Below are positions 24,101 through 32,619 of a stretch of DNA of 64,000 bases, piece by piece. Location of the stretch: contig CAZMGM010000001.1 in assembly GCA_964565865.1 (NCBI GenBank), positions 1-64,000 on the forward strand. Reading direction: 5' to 3'. The notes beneath the pieces are model-generated. The model was not told where the DNA came from and did not search any database. It worked only from the letters and a program-made list of their open reading frames with translations. The first letter of the stretch is position 1. Each line of letters opens with the position of its first letter. Source of the stretch: CBDAPI01 sp964565865. Lineage in GTDB: Bacteria > Acidobacteriota > UBA6911 > RPQK01 > CBDAPI01. The translations under genes and the position numbers were made by a program.

Positions 24101-25677
24101 AACTACAGGCCGCTGGTCGCGAGATCGAGGGCCTGGCTGAGTCCGCCCGAAATTCCGTTACCCGACAAATAGCGTGGGTGGCCTTGATGGTCGCCGAGCC
24201 GAGCATATCTAACTCCTGGCAACGCGCCAACAAATCCGAGGGTGCCTTGCTAAACCTGGTCGAATCCATACCCATGATTTCGGACCTCGGTCTGCGGGCG
24301 GCTCTCTACCCTGGTTTGGAGCGGATCCTGGCCGACCCGGTTCATCCGGCTAGGATACGCACGGCGGCCATCGAGGCTCTTCCATCCATCCCGGGACACG
24401 GAACCCAGACGCTGCGCCTCCTGGCCGGGTTGGTGGGCCCGGTTGAGTCTGCTCCAGCCGCCATTCGCGCCATTGACCGGCTGCCCCGGGAATCGATTCA
24501 CGATGAAGATGCGGTTCCATTGCTGGAAGGACTCCTGAGCTACCTGAAATCCATTTCACTTGAGCAGCGCACTTCCGAAGACGGGCTGGTGGCAAGCCGC
24601 CTGGCCGGTGACCTAACTCGGTCGCTGCCGTCCCATCTTTCCGGGAATTTCAAGGACCGGCTGGCGGACCTCGTGGTCACGCGGATCGTCATCCGCCCTC
24701 TCCCGCACCGGATGCAGTACGACCGGAAGGAGATTCTCGTACCTGCGGGCCGCCCAGTGGCAATCGTTTTTGAGAACATCGACATCAGGCCCCACAACCT
24801 GATCATTACCTCTCCAGGTGCGTTGTTCGAGGTGGGCCTGGCGGCAGAAGCGATGGCGGCACACCCTGACGCCTTTGATCGACAGTTCATTCCCGATTCT
24901 CCCAGTGTGCTCTATGCCTCCAGAATGCTCCAGTCTCAAGAGATTGACAAGCTCCGATTTACAGCACCAGAAATGCTGGGAGATTACCCCTATGTCTGCA
25001 CTTTCCCGGGTCACTGGCGCACCATGTTCGGTACCATGCACGTCGTGACCACCCTGGATGGGATCGAAGAATCTACACCCGAACCTGAGGCCGCACTCGT
25101 TGCGGCAAGAGACTTCGTCAAAGCCTGGAGAGTAGAGGATCTGACCAGCTCTCTCAGCCGGCTGGATGCAGATCGGAATTTTACCAATGGAGCAGACCTG
25201 TTCCAGCAGCTGTCCTGCAGTAAGTGTCACCGGATGAATAGTACGGGGGGGCGGGTCGGTCCTGACCTGACCGGGGTCAGAGACAAGCTGGCCAGAGGAG
25301 ATCTGGACCGAACGGGACTGCTGAGGGAGCTCATTGAACCCTCCAGTTCCATGGAAGAGAAGTACCGAACCGAGGTGGTCAAGACCCGAGACGGCAGGCT
25401 CTTCACGGGTGTCGTGGAGTACGAGGACAACCGGGTCGTGCGTCTGATCTCGAACCCCTTGGAGAGCGAGGAGGCGGATGAAGTGCCAAAGCACACCATC
25501 GCCGAAAGATGGCAATCAGCTGTCTCTCCCATGCCCGAAGGTCTGGTCAACACTGCCACCTCAGAGGATATTCTTGACCTGATTGCCTATGTAGCCAGCG
25601 CGGGAGGACTGCAGCCCCTGGTGGAAACCGAATCCGACGCTTCCCCGAGACCAGCGCAGGCTCCGGAAGCAGAGTGA
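21109..25677 (+). CDS. five-module exported protein: SGNH, propeller, HEAT, azurin-like copper domain, cytochrome c
   Basis: A 1522-residue lipoprotein candidate (LLPGC, Cys33). About 36-250 resembles an SGNH/GDSL hydrolase: GNTLAERMQ, FFGFNESF and NGIHLD (His225, Asp227), though the usual N-terminal GDS Ser is not seen. About 355-710 is a PVC-type dehydrogenase beta-propeller (FDARGRLWILTMPDYP, EDLDGDGRADK, VDWFNPLIGH). About 720-1180 is helical HEAT-like. About 1190-1310 is a cupredoxin with azurin spacing: His1229, then Cys1297, His1302 and Met1306 in CTFPGHWRTM. About 1350-1500 is a cytochrome c domain, heme at CSKCH (Cys1370, Cys1373, His1374). Electrons could pass from propeller to copper to heme, or the copper domain may accept from outside. 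The first two and last modules are known in planctomycete-like proteins; adding an azurin site is unusual to me. A hairpin covers its stop. Confidence 0.88.
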   Translation: MRLSNIAPWGKSRAAVCFMGLSAAFGSALLPGCSIFGPTLHLQKGDHVILVGNTLAERMQYFGYFETLLHSRFPEHELVVRNLGYSADELSFRPRSLNFGSPDDHLTMWKADVIVAFFGFNESFSGPKGLEDFKADLAEFIQHTKSQSYNGESAPQLVLVSPIAHENLGNPNYPDGSANNVNLEIYTRAMEDLAYQHNVSFVDLFTASLQAMEARSRPLTFNGIHLDEEGYSVIAELLDTGLFGGHPNPEKETFELRSEVNEKNLFFFHRYRAVNGYYIYGGRSQRNNGNPPFTDAYVLENERGKLDDMVAIRDRRVWTVARGLPVSEIINDTQTRPLYEIPTNLHQPARVLPPEEALKKFKPAPGYSVNLFASEVEFPELKNPVQLTFDARGRLWILTMPDYPMFQPPNRPNDRLLFLEDLDGDGRADKLQVFADGLHVPTGFELGDGGVYVAQQPNLMFLKDTDGDDRADLRELILHGFDSADSHHSISAFTWGPGGGLYMNEGTFHFTSVETHSGPIRNAHGGVYRFDPTRQRLETFVSYNFANPWGHVFDAWGQDFVADASGGHNYFATAFSGKAPPFSGQPDFGPFKFINRRRMKTFIPMRVRPTSGCEIVSSRHFPPSAQGNFLLNNVIGFQGILQHRVTEAGSGFVGTEIEPILFSSDRNFRPTDMQFGPDGALYVVDWFNPLIGHMQHNLRDPNRDKTHGRVWRITYPSRPLITPPRIAGEPLEALFELLKSPEDRTRYRARLELREHDQEQVVSAADRWIEGLDPMDQDYEHQLLEALWVHQHHNALNLPLLRRVLRSPDYRARAAATRVLSYWRNDIKGLMDLLRTQANDEHPRVRLETVRALSFLESASAAEVALEILRHPLDYYLSYTLNETIATLKPYWEPLITSGRVLIESNTAGSEYLLARLDVAALQQAAPTPPTLLALLARADVQPEFREKALARLAELNSTSRTAELLKAIRRTDKADGADIESVLQDLGDLLETRPVEKLQAAGREIEGLAESARNSVTRQIAWVALMVAEPSISNSWQRANKSEGALLNLVESIPMISDLGLRAALYPGLERILADPVHPARIRTAAIEALPSIPGHGTQTLRLLAGLVGPVESAPAAIRAIDRLPRESIHDEDAVPLLEGLLSYLKSISLEQRTSEDGLVASRLAGDLTRSLPSHLSGNFKDRLADLVVTRIVIRPLPHRMQYDRKEILVPAGRPVAIVFENIDIRPHNLIITSPGALFEVGLAAEAMAAHPDAFDRQFIPDSPSVLYASRMLQSQEIDKLRFTAPEMLGDYPYVCTFPGHWRTMFGTMHVVTTLDGIEESTPEPEAALVAARDFVKAWRVEDLTSSLSRLDADRNFTNGADLFQQLSCSKCHRMNSTGGRVGPDLTGVRDKLARGDLDRTGLLRELIEPSSSMEEKYRTEVVKTRDGRLFTGVVEYEDNRVVRLISNPLESEEADEVPKHTIAERWQSAVSPMPEGLVNTATSEDILDLIAYVASAGGLQPLVETESDASPRPAQAPEAE

Positions 25678-25743
25678 CCTGACCCTGGAGGACAGGTCAC
25701 AGTTCGGCAACACTTCGTAGTTCCCCCCACGAATGGTGTGGGG
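25674..25743 (+). terminator. two stem-loops after the three-gene redox set
   Basis: GTGACCTG (25674-25681, including the stop codon) pairs with CAGGTCAC (25693-25700), loop 11. A second stem, CCCCAC (25725-25730) with GTGGGG (25738-25743), is followed by TTTGTAGTT. The second is the better terminator candidate. Confidence 0.45.
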
Positions 25744-25794
25744 TTTGTAGTTGGGGCCGGATTCTTGATGTGGGTACCCAAGGAGGAAACTTGA

Positions 25795-26742
25795 ATGACA
25801 ACTACCGTTAGTCAGAGCGCTTATAAGGGCACTCCCAGCTTTGTGCTGGAGAGCACTCGACTTCGAGCCGAATTCGTAGTTCAGGGAGCCCGCATGGTCT
25901 CTCTGGTGGACAAGCAACTGGACCATGAGTTTCTCGTGAAGCAGACCGGACAATCGTATTTGCACTCCAGGTTCGGCCACCCCATGACACCAGATCATGC
26001 GGCCGGCTACGATGATATGTTTCCCACCATCGACGCCTGCCACTATGAAGATTTCCCCTGGGAGGGCGTTCAACTGCCCGATCATGGGGAAGTATGGGCC
26101 CTGGACTGGGACATGGTGGAGGAGGACTCGGCTCTGACCGCATCGGTGCACGGTGTCAGACTCCCTTACCTTCTGAGCCGGAGGATGAGCCTCCCCGAGG
26201 AGAGCCACCTGAAAATGGATTATCTTCTGGAAAACCTGTCGCCGCTGGACCTCTCGTATGTGTGGTCGGCTCACCCCATGTTGCGGGTCGAGGAGGGCTC
26301 CCAATTTGAGGTCCCGGAAGAATGCGAAAGAGCCAGGCCGATCTTGAGCTTGAGTGGACGACTGGGCGGCTATGGAGATGAGTTCACATGGCCGGTGTGG
26401 ACGGATCGGCATGGGAACACCCACGACTTGAGTGTGATTCGGTCTCCCCAGGCAGGAGATGTCGAGAAATACTTCTTCACGAACCGGCTGAAGGAGGGCC
26501 GGTGCCGCCTCCGTCACCCTTCAAACGGTGCGACCCTGAACCTTGAATGGCCGGCAGAGCAGCTGCCCTACTTTGCAGTTGTGGTCGATGAAGCAGGCTC
26601 CGGGCCCCGCTTCTATTGCCTTCTCGAACCCTGTTCCGCTCCCTTTGACCGGGTCGATTTTTCCAGAAAATACACAAGTGAAAGCTTCGTTGCGGCCAAG
26701 AGCACCCGAAGCTGGCACCTGACTTGGGGGATGGGGGCCTAG
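25795..26742 (+). CDS. aldose 1-epimerase-like (galactose mutarotase superfamily) protein
   Basis: A 315-residue cytoplasmic-looking beta-sandwich protein. A strong AAGGAGG lies 10 bases before the ATG. The pattern (STRLRAEFVVQGARMVSLVDK, DDMFPTIDAC, PDHGEVWALDW, the His in AHPMLRVEEG, then PYFAVVVDEAG and FYCLLEPCSAPFD with its Glu) matches the mutarotase fold, where the His in PDHGE or AHPM and the late Glu are the usual catalytic pair. It likely interconverts anomers of a sugar made by nearby enzymes. It is separated from the preceding redox operon by hairpins but runs the same way. The specific sugar is unknown. Confidence 0.82.
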   Translation: MTTTVSQSAYKGTPSFVLESTRLRAEFVVQGARMVSLVDKQLDHEFLVKQTGQSYLHSRFGHPMTPDHAAGYDDMFPTIDACHYEDFPWEGVQLPDHGEVWALDWDMVEEDSALTASVHGVRLPYLLSRRMSLPEESHLKMDYLLENLSPLDLSYVWSAHPMLRVEEGSQFEVPEECERARPILSLSGRLGGYGDEFTWPVWTDRHGNTHDLSVIRSPQAGDVEKYFFTNRLKEGRCRLRHPSNGATLNLEWPAEQLPYFAVVVDEAGSGPRFYCLLEPCSAPFDRVDFSRKYTSESFVAAKSTRSWHLTWGMGA

Positions 26743-26754
26743 CTGGTCGCAAGC

Positions 26755-26784
26755 GTAGGAGCCGGCCTTGTGTCGGCCCGACGA
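26755..26784 (+). repeat. GTAGGAGC-type intergenic palindrome
   Basis: GTAGGAGCCGGCCTTGTGTC then GGCCCGACGA forms an imperfect hairpin (GCCGGCC with GTCGGCC) between convergent genes. It shares the GTAGGAGC head with the elements at 20339 and about 6709 (minus) and could also serve as a terminator. Confidence 0.4.
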
Positions 26785-26807
26785 ATCATTGGCCTGGCCT
26801 GCCGAAA

Positions 26808-28340
26808 TCAGTTACGGAAGCGCGTGCAGTCGATGTCCAGCTTGCGGACCTTGTAACCGATGATGCGTTCCGTGGTCTGGAGAAGATGCGCCGCTCTGGC
26901 GCGGTTGCCACGAGTGGTTTTCAGGGCATCCTGAATCAGTTCACGCTCGTAATTCTCAGCTGCTTCCTTGAGGGAAAGCCCCATCACCGTCCCTGAAGCT
27001 TCCGCTGTCTGCAAAGTTGGTGGCAGGTGATAGCTGTGGATCACGTTGTCATCGCAGACAATGACAGCCCGTTCCATGGCATTTTCGAGCTCCCGGATAT
27101 TTCCCGGCCAGTGATAGGCCATCAGCATGTCAATGGCAGGGGTCGAAATACGTCGGACGTTTTTCCGATGCCGCGCACTGTACCTTTCCAGGAAAAAGTC
27201 CGCCAGCAACAGAATGTCTGGTTTGCGATCGCTCAGAGGCGGCAGGAAGATCGCGAAAACATTCAGGCGATAGTAGAGGTCCGGTCGAAACTCCTTTTCC
27301 GAAATAGCCGATTCGAGATCTCGGTTAGTGGCGGCAATGAGTCGAACATCCACTTTGATCGTCTCGGTACTCCCCAGGGGTTCAAACTCTTTTTCCTGCA
27401 GGACACGGAGGAGCTTGACCTGGGTGCTTAGACCGATCTCACCAATTTCGTCGAGGAAGATGGTCCCGCCATCGGCCAGCTCAAAGCGGCCCGGCTTGGT
27501 CTTATCGGCCCCGGTGAATGCACCTCGTTTATAGCCGAACAGCTCTGATTCGATCAGGTTCTCTGGTAGGGCCGCGCAGCTCACTTTGACGAATGGGTTT
27601 TCGCCGCGCAGAGAGTTGTCATGAATCGACCGGGCGATCAGCTCCTTGCCCGTCCCCGAATCTCCCCGCAGCAGCACAGTTGTGTTGGTACGTGCAACCT
27701 GCGAAATCTGCCCGTATACCTGACGGATGGCGCTGCTGTTGCCCACAATATTCGAGAAATCAAAACCGCTAGCTACCTGGACACCCGGCAAATTGCCAGA
27801 TCGGTTTCTTTCTGAACGCTCGGCCTTCAACACTACACCGATCATCTGGGCCACGACCTCGACTGAGCGCAAAGTCACCTCGTACTCCCGAAGGGGCTGA
27901 AAGACCACATCGACGCCCAGGGCGCCGACCACTCCCAGGTCCACGTGGATGGGAACGCAAAGAAACGTCAGCTTCTGGCGGTCCTCCTCGTTCCTTCTCC
28001 CCGCGCGATTCAAGAACATCGGCTCGCGACTAATCTGGGGGATGATGACGGGCTTTCCCGACTCAACCACTTTACCGATGATACCCTCGCCCAGATCATA
28101 GCGGGCTCGAAGTCCAGTCGTGCTGAGCCCCTGTCCAGCTTCAATATAGAGGCTCTTGGAGTCCTCTTCGAGCAGGGCTACAATGGCCCGGACGGCTCCT
28201 GCGTGGGCTTCAAGAACCTCCATCAGGCGGGGCAATGCGGATCTCAGGCTGGGGCTGCCCGACACGATTCGAATCACTTCAAGCACATAGTCCAGAGCGC
28301 TGGACTCAGACGTCACGTTTCCCGATGATACTTGCCTCAT
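26808..28340 (-). CDS. sigma-54-dependent NifA-type activator (GAF-AAA-Fis)
   Basis: A 510-residue enhancer-binding protein. A GAF sensor domain covers about residues 20-170. The AAA+ core (about 195-425) has Walker A GDSGTGKE (226-233), the sigma-54 contact loop GAFTGA (273-278) and Walker B GGTIFLDEIGE (291-301). The C-terminal Fis-type helix-turn-helix (about 465-505) reads NRARAAHLLQTTERIIGYKV, the NifA-like form. There is no response-regulator receiver domain, so it should sense a small molecule or redox signal through GAF. Its targets would be genes with TGGCAC-N5-TTGC sites; I found no convincing one in this window. A TATAAT occurs in the 237-bp spacer upstream but without a good -35. 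Confidence 0.93.
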   Translation of the reverse strand: MRQVSSGNVTSESSALDYVLEVIRIVSGSPSLRSALPRLMEVLEAHAGAVRAIVALLEEDSKSLYIEAGQGLSTTGLRARYDLGEGIIGKVVESGKPVIIPQISREPMFLNRAGRRNEEDRQKLTFLCVPIHVDLGVVGALGVDVVFQPLREYEVTLRSVEVVAQMIGVVLKAERSERNRSGNLPGVQVASGFDFSNIVGNSSAIRQVYGQISQVARTNTTVLLRGDSGTGKELIARSIHDNSLRGENPFVKVSCAALPENLIESELFGYKRGAFTGADKTKPGRFELADGGTIFLDEIGEIGLSTQVKLLRVLQEKEFEPLGSTETIKVDVRLIAATNRDLESAISEKEFRPDLYYRLNVFAIFLPPLSDRKPDILLLADFFLERYSARHRKNVRRISTPAIDMLMAYHWPGNIRELENAMERAVIVCDDNVIHSYHLPPTLQTAEASGTVMGLSLKEAAENYERELIQDALKTTRGNRARAAHLLQTTERIIGYKVRKLDIDCTRFRN

Positions 28341-28577
28341 AACTTCGATTGGGCCCCAAGGTCGGCGCCTTCAAATTCTGACGGGATTGGACTCCACGCT
28401 CGCCTCAACAAATGCGATGAAAGAGAGCCTCTGCAATGATTTACTCGTCTCATACAGTTTACCCCTACCAGGCCGTCTCTTAAAGTGGGAGGTGCCTGGG
28501 TGCAGGCTCTTACGCTCAGGATTATATGTTCAGGACTTGGGTGTGGGGGGCCGCCTAATGCGCCGCCTCCCACATCC

Positions 28578-29615
28578 TCAGTCTGGTACCACCAGCGCGG
28601 CCTCTAGACGAGGGCTGGATGGATGCCGGACGTCGACAACAGCTAGGCCCCGGGTCTTCAAGGCCAGCAGAAGTCGTTTCCCGGCCAGGGCCAGGTCCAT
28701 CACGGGGTCATCAAGTGAGAGACGGGCCACTTCCCTCATGCTTTCTTGTCCCACGCCGATCACTCGTAAGCCGGCGGCCTGATCGGCCACAAAAACATGC
28801 CGCCCCTGGACCACCACTGCAACAGGAGCATAAAGTTCCCGGTAGAGGATCAGTGTCTCGGCTTCTGTTGGTTTCCCCACATCCACCTGACGCAGGCCGT
28901 TGTCAGGGATTGCGGAATAGGCACGATTTCCATTTACCGTTACATCCCAGGCAGCGCCCTGCCCGTAGCTTCCACGGGTCGCAAATCCGATCTCCGAAAT
29001 CCGGCCCGGATCCTTCACGTCCAGGATCCGCATTCCTGCATAAGAAGAGGCCACATACAGGAGTGGGCCCTGGACCTCCACTTTGAGGGCAGCCTCAGAA
29101 GTCTGGTAGCTCCCCAGTTCGCGTGGTACCGCCGGGTCCTGCACATCGAGAACTCGAAGACCGCCTGTGCGAGCTGCGACATAGGCTTTATCCTCGAAGA
29201 CATCCACGCCCTCTGCCAGAGGCAACCGGAACAGAGCCATCTGGCCCGGGCTGTCGGGTACTGTGCAGTCGACGACGCTGAGTCCCGACCCTCTGACGGC
29301 GACAAAGACATGGTCCCCGTCCACTGCGATATCCCTTACCTCTCCCCCGAGCTGCGTACGGCCCAGCAGTTTCGGTTGAGCCTGCGCGTTCAGTTCAATC
29401 ACGATCAGCTCACGGCCTCTCCCCAGAAAGACGCGGTTGTTCACGGCTGCCACCGCGTAGCTGAACGGCTCGATTCGGGGGGGGAGGATTTGTGAGTTTG
29501 CACTCCGGGGCGCCGGGGACGCGGTCCTGTCCGAAAAAGAGGTGTTTTCTACTGGTCTGCTGCAGTAAAGGCAGGGGGCTGCCAGTGAAAAGACCACCCA
29601 CAGGAGACGTCTCAT
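28578..29615 (-). CDS. exported LVIVD-repeat beta-propeller protein
   Basis: A 345-residue protein; its ATG (29615) overlaps the TGA of the upstream gene as ATGA, so the longer open frame upstream is not used. It begins with a signal segment (RRLLWVVFSLAAPCLYC; Cys15 or Cys18 possible lipid sites) and then repeats of about 43-45 residues with VFVAVRGSGLSVVDC, AYVAARTGGLRVLDV, LYVASSYAGMRILDV and LLLALKTRGLAVVDV, the LVIVD signature that folds as a beta-propeller. No catalytic residues are evident; such proteins usually bind partners or polymers at the surface. It is the last gene of the DUF1549/DUF1501 operon. Confidence 0.85.
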   Translation of the reverse strand: MRRLLWVVFSLAAPCLYCSRPVENTSFSDRTASPAPRSANSQILPPRIEPFSYAVAAVNNRVFLGRGRELIVIELNAQAQPKLLGRTQLGGEVRDIAVDGDHVFVAVRGSGLSVVDCTVPDSPGQMALFRLPLAEGVDVFEDKAYVAARTGGLRVLDVQDPAVPRELGSYQTSEAALKVEVQGPLLYVASSYAGMRILDVKDPGRISEIGFATRGSYGQGAAWDVTVNGNRAYSAIPDNGLRQVDVGKPTEAETLILYRELYAPVAVVVQGRHVFVADQAAGLRVIGVGQESMREVARLSLDDPVMDLALAGKRLLLALKTRGLAVVDVRHPSSPRLEAALVVPD

Positions 29616-31123
29616 TGCTCCTGTTCCTCCCCAGCCAAAGGCTTCAATTGCAGTCCAGCTTGCACATCGACTCCCGGTGCCTGTTGTCGAAAACGCTCTA
29701 GACCGTCCACGGTAGTTCCCGTTTGCCAAAGATACAGATTCTTCAGGGCCGGAAAAGTATGCAGGTGCAGCAGGCCGTCGTCGGTAACTCGAGTGCCGAA
29801 CAGGTTGAGATACTCCAAATATCTGAGTGACTTGAGGTGAACCAGCCCCTCATCGGCAACCCGGGTCCGGGAGAGATTCAGGTGAGTGAGGTGTGGCATG
29901 GACGCAATGAGTTGCAGGCCGGCATCGCCTACGCGAGTACGACTCAGGTTCAACCCTGCTACGTGTCCCGCCAAAGAGTTCAGTGCGTGGATCGCTTCAT
30001 CATCACAGGATCCGCCCAGGTTGATTGCGTCGATGTGAACGAAGGGGTGGTCCGGGGAGACCTGGCGGACACCGAACCCCGCGGCCCGTGCCACTCGTAT
30101 GGAAGCTGGATCGAGAGGAGAGACATCAAGGGCATAGATTCCAATCTTTGCTCTGTCCCGATTTCCGAAACGCCGATTTAGGAATGTATCCACGGCAGGA
30201 GGCAGGTCCTGAGCATCGACAATGCGAAGGTCCTGCGGGGCTCCCTCACTGATCCACCAGCGCAGTAACTCAGTCTCTCCGATCCCAAGCGGGGCATTAC
30301 CGGCGGGCGGCATATGGTCTTTATCCGCCAAGGGGGCGGTCACTCGCCTTAGCAGCTCGCTGGAGTAGGGGGCCCCCGCCTGGAGAATAGCCCCCCGGTT
30401 GCTGCCCGCCAGCACTGCTTCATAAGAATTCAGCCTCAAGCCAGCCTCCTGGCGAGTGGGCCCATGACAGGACGTGCACTTGCTGTTTAGAACCGGCACC
30501 ACGAGATCCGGGAAGATCCGGGCCTGGTGAAAGTCTACGTAGGGTTCACCACGAATAAAGCGGGGAGCGAATGGATCCACCAGTCTTCCCACCGATTCAG
30601 GGAGATAAGCTGACCAGTACCCGGCACCGTGAACCATGGTTCCTCCCAGGTGGCCGGCGGCCACGAGTGAGATCGCGGTTGCAGACACCAACAGGTAGTG
30701 CAGAATCGTCCAGTGCACCGAGCCTGGGACCACCCGGAGGCGCCGGACCACACTTGCCCCGGACGAAGCTAGGGCAACGGCGATCCCCAGGCGCTTGTGC
30801 CAGTAGATGAGCTCCTTATCGAAGCCACCCTCCAGGGAAAGTGCGTTGCCGGTCAGGGCAACTGCCAGAGCGCTCAGGGCACCGAGATCCCAGATCAGGT
30901 CAGCCGAATACCCGAGGTTGCCAGGTGCTGTCCCTCTAAAAGCCCGGAAACGAAAGAGCAGCGCCAGAAGTAGCAGGCCGATCGGGAAATGTACGATCAG
31001 GGGATGCAATCGCCCGGCCAAGCGTACCAGAGTGGGCGGATCCTGGAGATTGATGCCCGCAAGAATCAGGAGGGCAACCAGCAAGGCTCCCCCGGCCCCA
31101 AGCCACTTTGCGCGCACTTTCAT
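29612..31123 (-). CDS. membrane DUF2231 - cytochrome c - leucine-rich repeat fusion
   Basis: A 503-residue membrane protein. It has an N-terminal hydrophobic helix (about 8-22) and DUF2231-like helices (RLHPLIVHFPIGLLLLALLF at about 38-58, then 75-95, 112-125 and 140-160), a planctomycete-type cytochrome domain with heme motif CTSCH (Cys216, Cys219, His220) followed by GLRLNSYEAVLAGS and DKDHMPP, then about six leucine-rich repeats (370-490: LNLSRTRVGDAGLQLIASM, LNLFGTRVTDDGLL). The heme and LRR parts should be periplasmic, anchored by the DUF2231 helices. It probably relays electrons from the DUF1549 and DUF1501 partners into the membrane while the LRRs bind protein. It starts 10 bp after the DUF1501 gene and overlaps the LVIVD gene. 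Confidence 0.87.
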   Translation of the reverse strand: MKVRAKWLGAGGALLVALLILAGINLQDPPTLVRLAGRLHPLIVHFPIGLLLLALLFRFRAFRGTAPGNLGYSADLIWDLGALSALAVALTGNALSLEGGFDKELIYWHKRLGIAVALASSGASVVRRLRVVPGSVHWTILHYLLVSATAISLVAAGHLGGTMVHGAGYWSAYLPESVGRLVDPFAPRFIRGEPYVDFHQARIFPDLVVPVLNSKCTSCHGPTRQEAGLRLNSYEAVLAGSNRGAILQAGAPYSSELLRRVTAPLADKDHMPPAGNAPLGIGETELLRWWISEGAPQDLRIVDAQDLPPAVDTFLNRRFGNRDRAKIGIYALDVSPLDPASIRVARAAGFGVRQVSPDHPFVHIDAINLGGSCDDEAIHALNSLAGHVAGLNLSRTRVGDAGLQLIASMPHLTHLNLSRTRVADEGLVHLKSLRYLEYLNLFGTRVTDDGLLHLHTFPALKNLYLWQTGTTVDGLERFRQQAPGVDVQAGLQLKPLAGEEQEQ

Positions 31124-31133
31124 GGATTACTGC

Positions 31134-32615
31134 TCAAGCCAGGATCTGTTCGACGACCTTGCCGTGCACGTCGGTCAGACGAAAATCCCGCCCCTGGTGA
31201 CGGTAGGTGAGCTGCTTGTGATCAATTCCCATGACCCGCAGGATGGTGGCGTGAAGGTCATGGACGTGGACTGGATCGGTAGCCACATCATAGGCGAAGT
31301 CATCGCTGCTTCCGTAATGGACGCCCCCTTTGATGCCGCCTCCCGCCAGCCACAGAGAGAAAACCTTGATGTGATGATCGCGGCCTTCCTCTCCCTCCTT
31401 TTTGCTAGGTTGAGCCATGGGCGTGCGGCCGAATTCTCCACCCCAGATAACCAGGGTGTCTTCCAGCATGCCCCGCTGTTTCAGATCAAGGACCAGCGCC
31501 GCGGACGCCCTGTCGACCAACCCGGTGACTTCTTGCAGGTTCTTCTTGATTGCGCCGTGATGGTCCCAGCCGCGGTGATAAAGCTGGATGAAACGCACCC
31601 CTCGTTCCGCCATTCGCCGCGCCAGCAGGCAATTAGCCGCAAAACTACCGTCCGCACCTTGTGTCCCGTACATATCCTTGATGTACTGAGGCTCGTCCGA
31701 CAGATCCATGAGGTCGGGCACGCTGGTTTGCATTCGGAAGGCCATTTCATACTGATTGATACGGGTGGCGATCTCAGGGTCTCTGACCACGTCATAGCGC
31801 GCGGAATTCAAGGAGCGGATCTTGTCCACCAGGCCTTTCTGATCGTCCAGCGTGACCCCTGGAGGCGCCTCCAGATAGTGAACAGGGCTGCCCTTGGAGT
31901 TGAAAAGTACGCCCTGAAAGCGGCCGGGCAGAAATCCACTGTGCCACTGTCGTGCAGCGATCGGCTGGCTTCCACCACCACCCAAGGAAGTCATCACGAC
32001 GAAGCCCGGCAGGTTATCAGATTGGTTGCCCAACCCGTAGGACAGCCAGGATCCCATACTGGGCCGGCCGGCAATAATGGAGCCCGTGTTCATTAAGGTA
32101 TGAGCCGGGTCGTGATTGATCTGCTCTGTATGCATGGAGCGGATTATGCAAATGTCATCAGCGATCTGACCGATGTGGGGAAGGATGGTGCTGATCTGCT
32201 GGCCCGACTGGCCGAAACGTGCAAAGGGGTACTGCGGCCTCATGATGGTCAGCCGCTGGCCACTGGTCATGGTGGTCATCTGCTGGCCCCGGGTCAGGGA
32301 CTCGGGCATCTTCTGACCATGTGCTGATTCGAGGGTGGCCTTGTAATCCAGAATATCAGCATGGGACGGGCCACCGGCCTGATATAGATAGATGATCCGT
32401 TTGGCCCTCGGCACGAAGTGCGGGGCGTCGAGAGCCCCCCTCCACACGCTGTCTACCGAGGGTTCCGCCCCGCTGATCAATCGATTCTGGCCCAGAAGTG
32501 AGGCTAGGGCTAGGGTGCCGAGACCCTGAGCGGAGCGCACCAAGAACTCCCGGCGCGTCTCCTCAACTCGAATTTTTTCCATGTTTTCCAGATACGACTC
32601 TTGTCTGGGTGCCAC
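31134..32615 (-). CDS. Tat-exported DUF1501 protein
   Basis: A 493-residue protein of the DUF1501 family, distantly sulfatase/alkaline-phosphatase-like. The GTG start (32615) is supported by AGGAG 8 bases upstream, overlapping the spacer after the preceding gene. A twin-arginine signal is present (TRREFLVRSAQGLGTLALAS, Arg21-Arg22). Family phrases include YLYQAGGPSHADILDYK, SMHTEQINHDPAHT, MGSWLSYGLG, YHRGWDHHG, WGGEFGRTPM and DHHIKVFSLWLAGGG. It is almost always paired with DUF1549/DUF1553 proteins, as here. The biochemical activity is unknown; export in folded form by Tat suggests a bound cofactor or metal, and tatA and tatC are present at 49-50 kb. Confidence 0.93.
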   Translation of the reverse strand: MAPRQESYLENMEKIRVEETRREFLVRSAQGLGTLALASLLGQNRLISGAEPSVDSVWRGALDAPHFVPRAKRIIYLYQAGGPSHADILDYKATLESAHGQKMPESLTRGQQMTTMTSGQRLTIMRPQYPFARFGQSGQQISTILPHIGQIADDICIIRSMHTEQINHDPAHTLMNTGSIIAGRPSMGSWLSYGLGNQSDNLPGFVVMTSLGGGGSQPIAARQWHSGFLPGRFQGVLFNSKGSPVHYLEAPPGVTLDDQKGLVDKIRSLNSARYDVVRDPEIATRINQYEMAFRMQTSVPDLMDLSDEPQYIKDMYGTQGADGSFAANCLLARRMAERGVRFIQLYHRGWDHHGAIKKNLQEVTGLVDRASAALVLDLKQRGMLEDTLVIWGGEFGRTPMAQPSKKEGEEGRDHHIKVFSLWLAGGGIKGGVHYGSSDDFAYDVATDPVHVHDLHATILRVMGIDHKQLTYRHQGRDFRLTDVHGKVVEQILA

Positions 32616-32619
32616 CTTA

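Noticed and set aside
30807..32096. 429-codon plus-strand frame spanning two minus-strand genes
   Set aside because: It crosses the DUF1501 start of the cytochrome-LRR gene and has no coherent domain; it is a shadow across a short junction.
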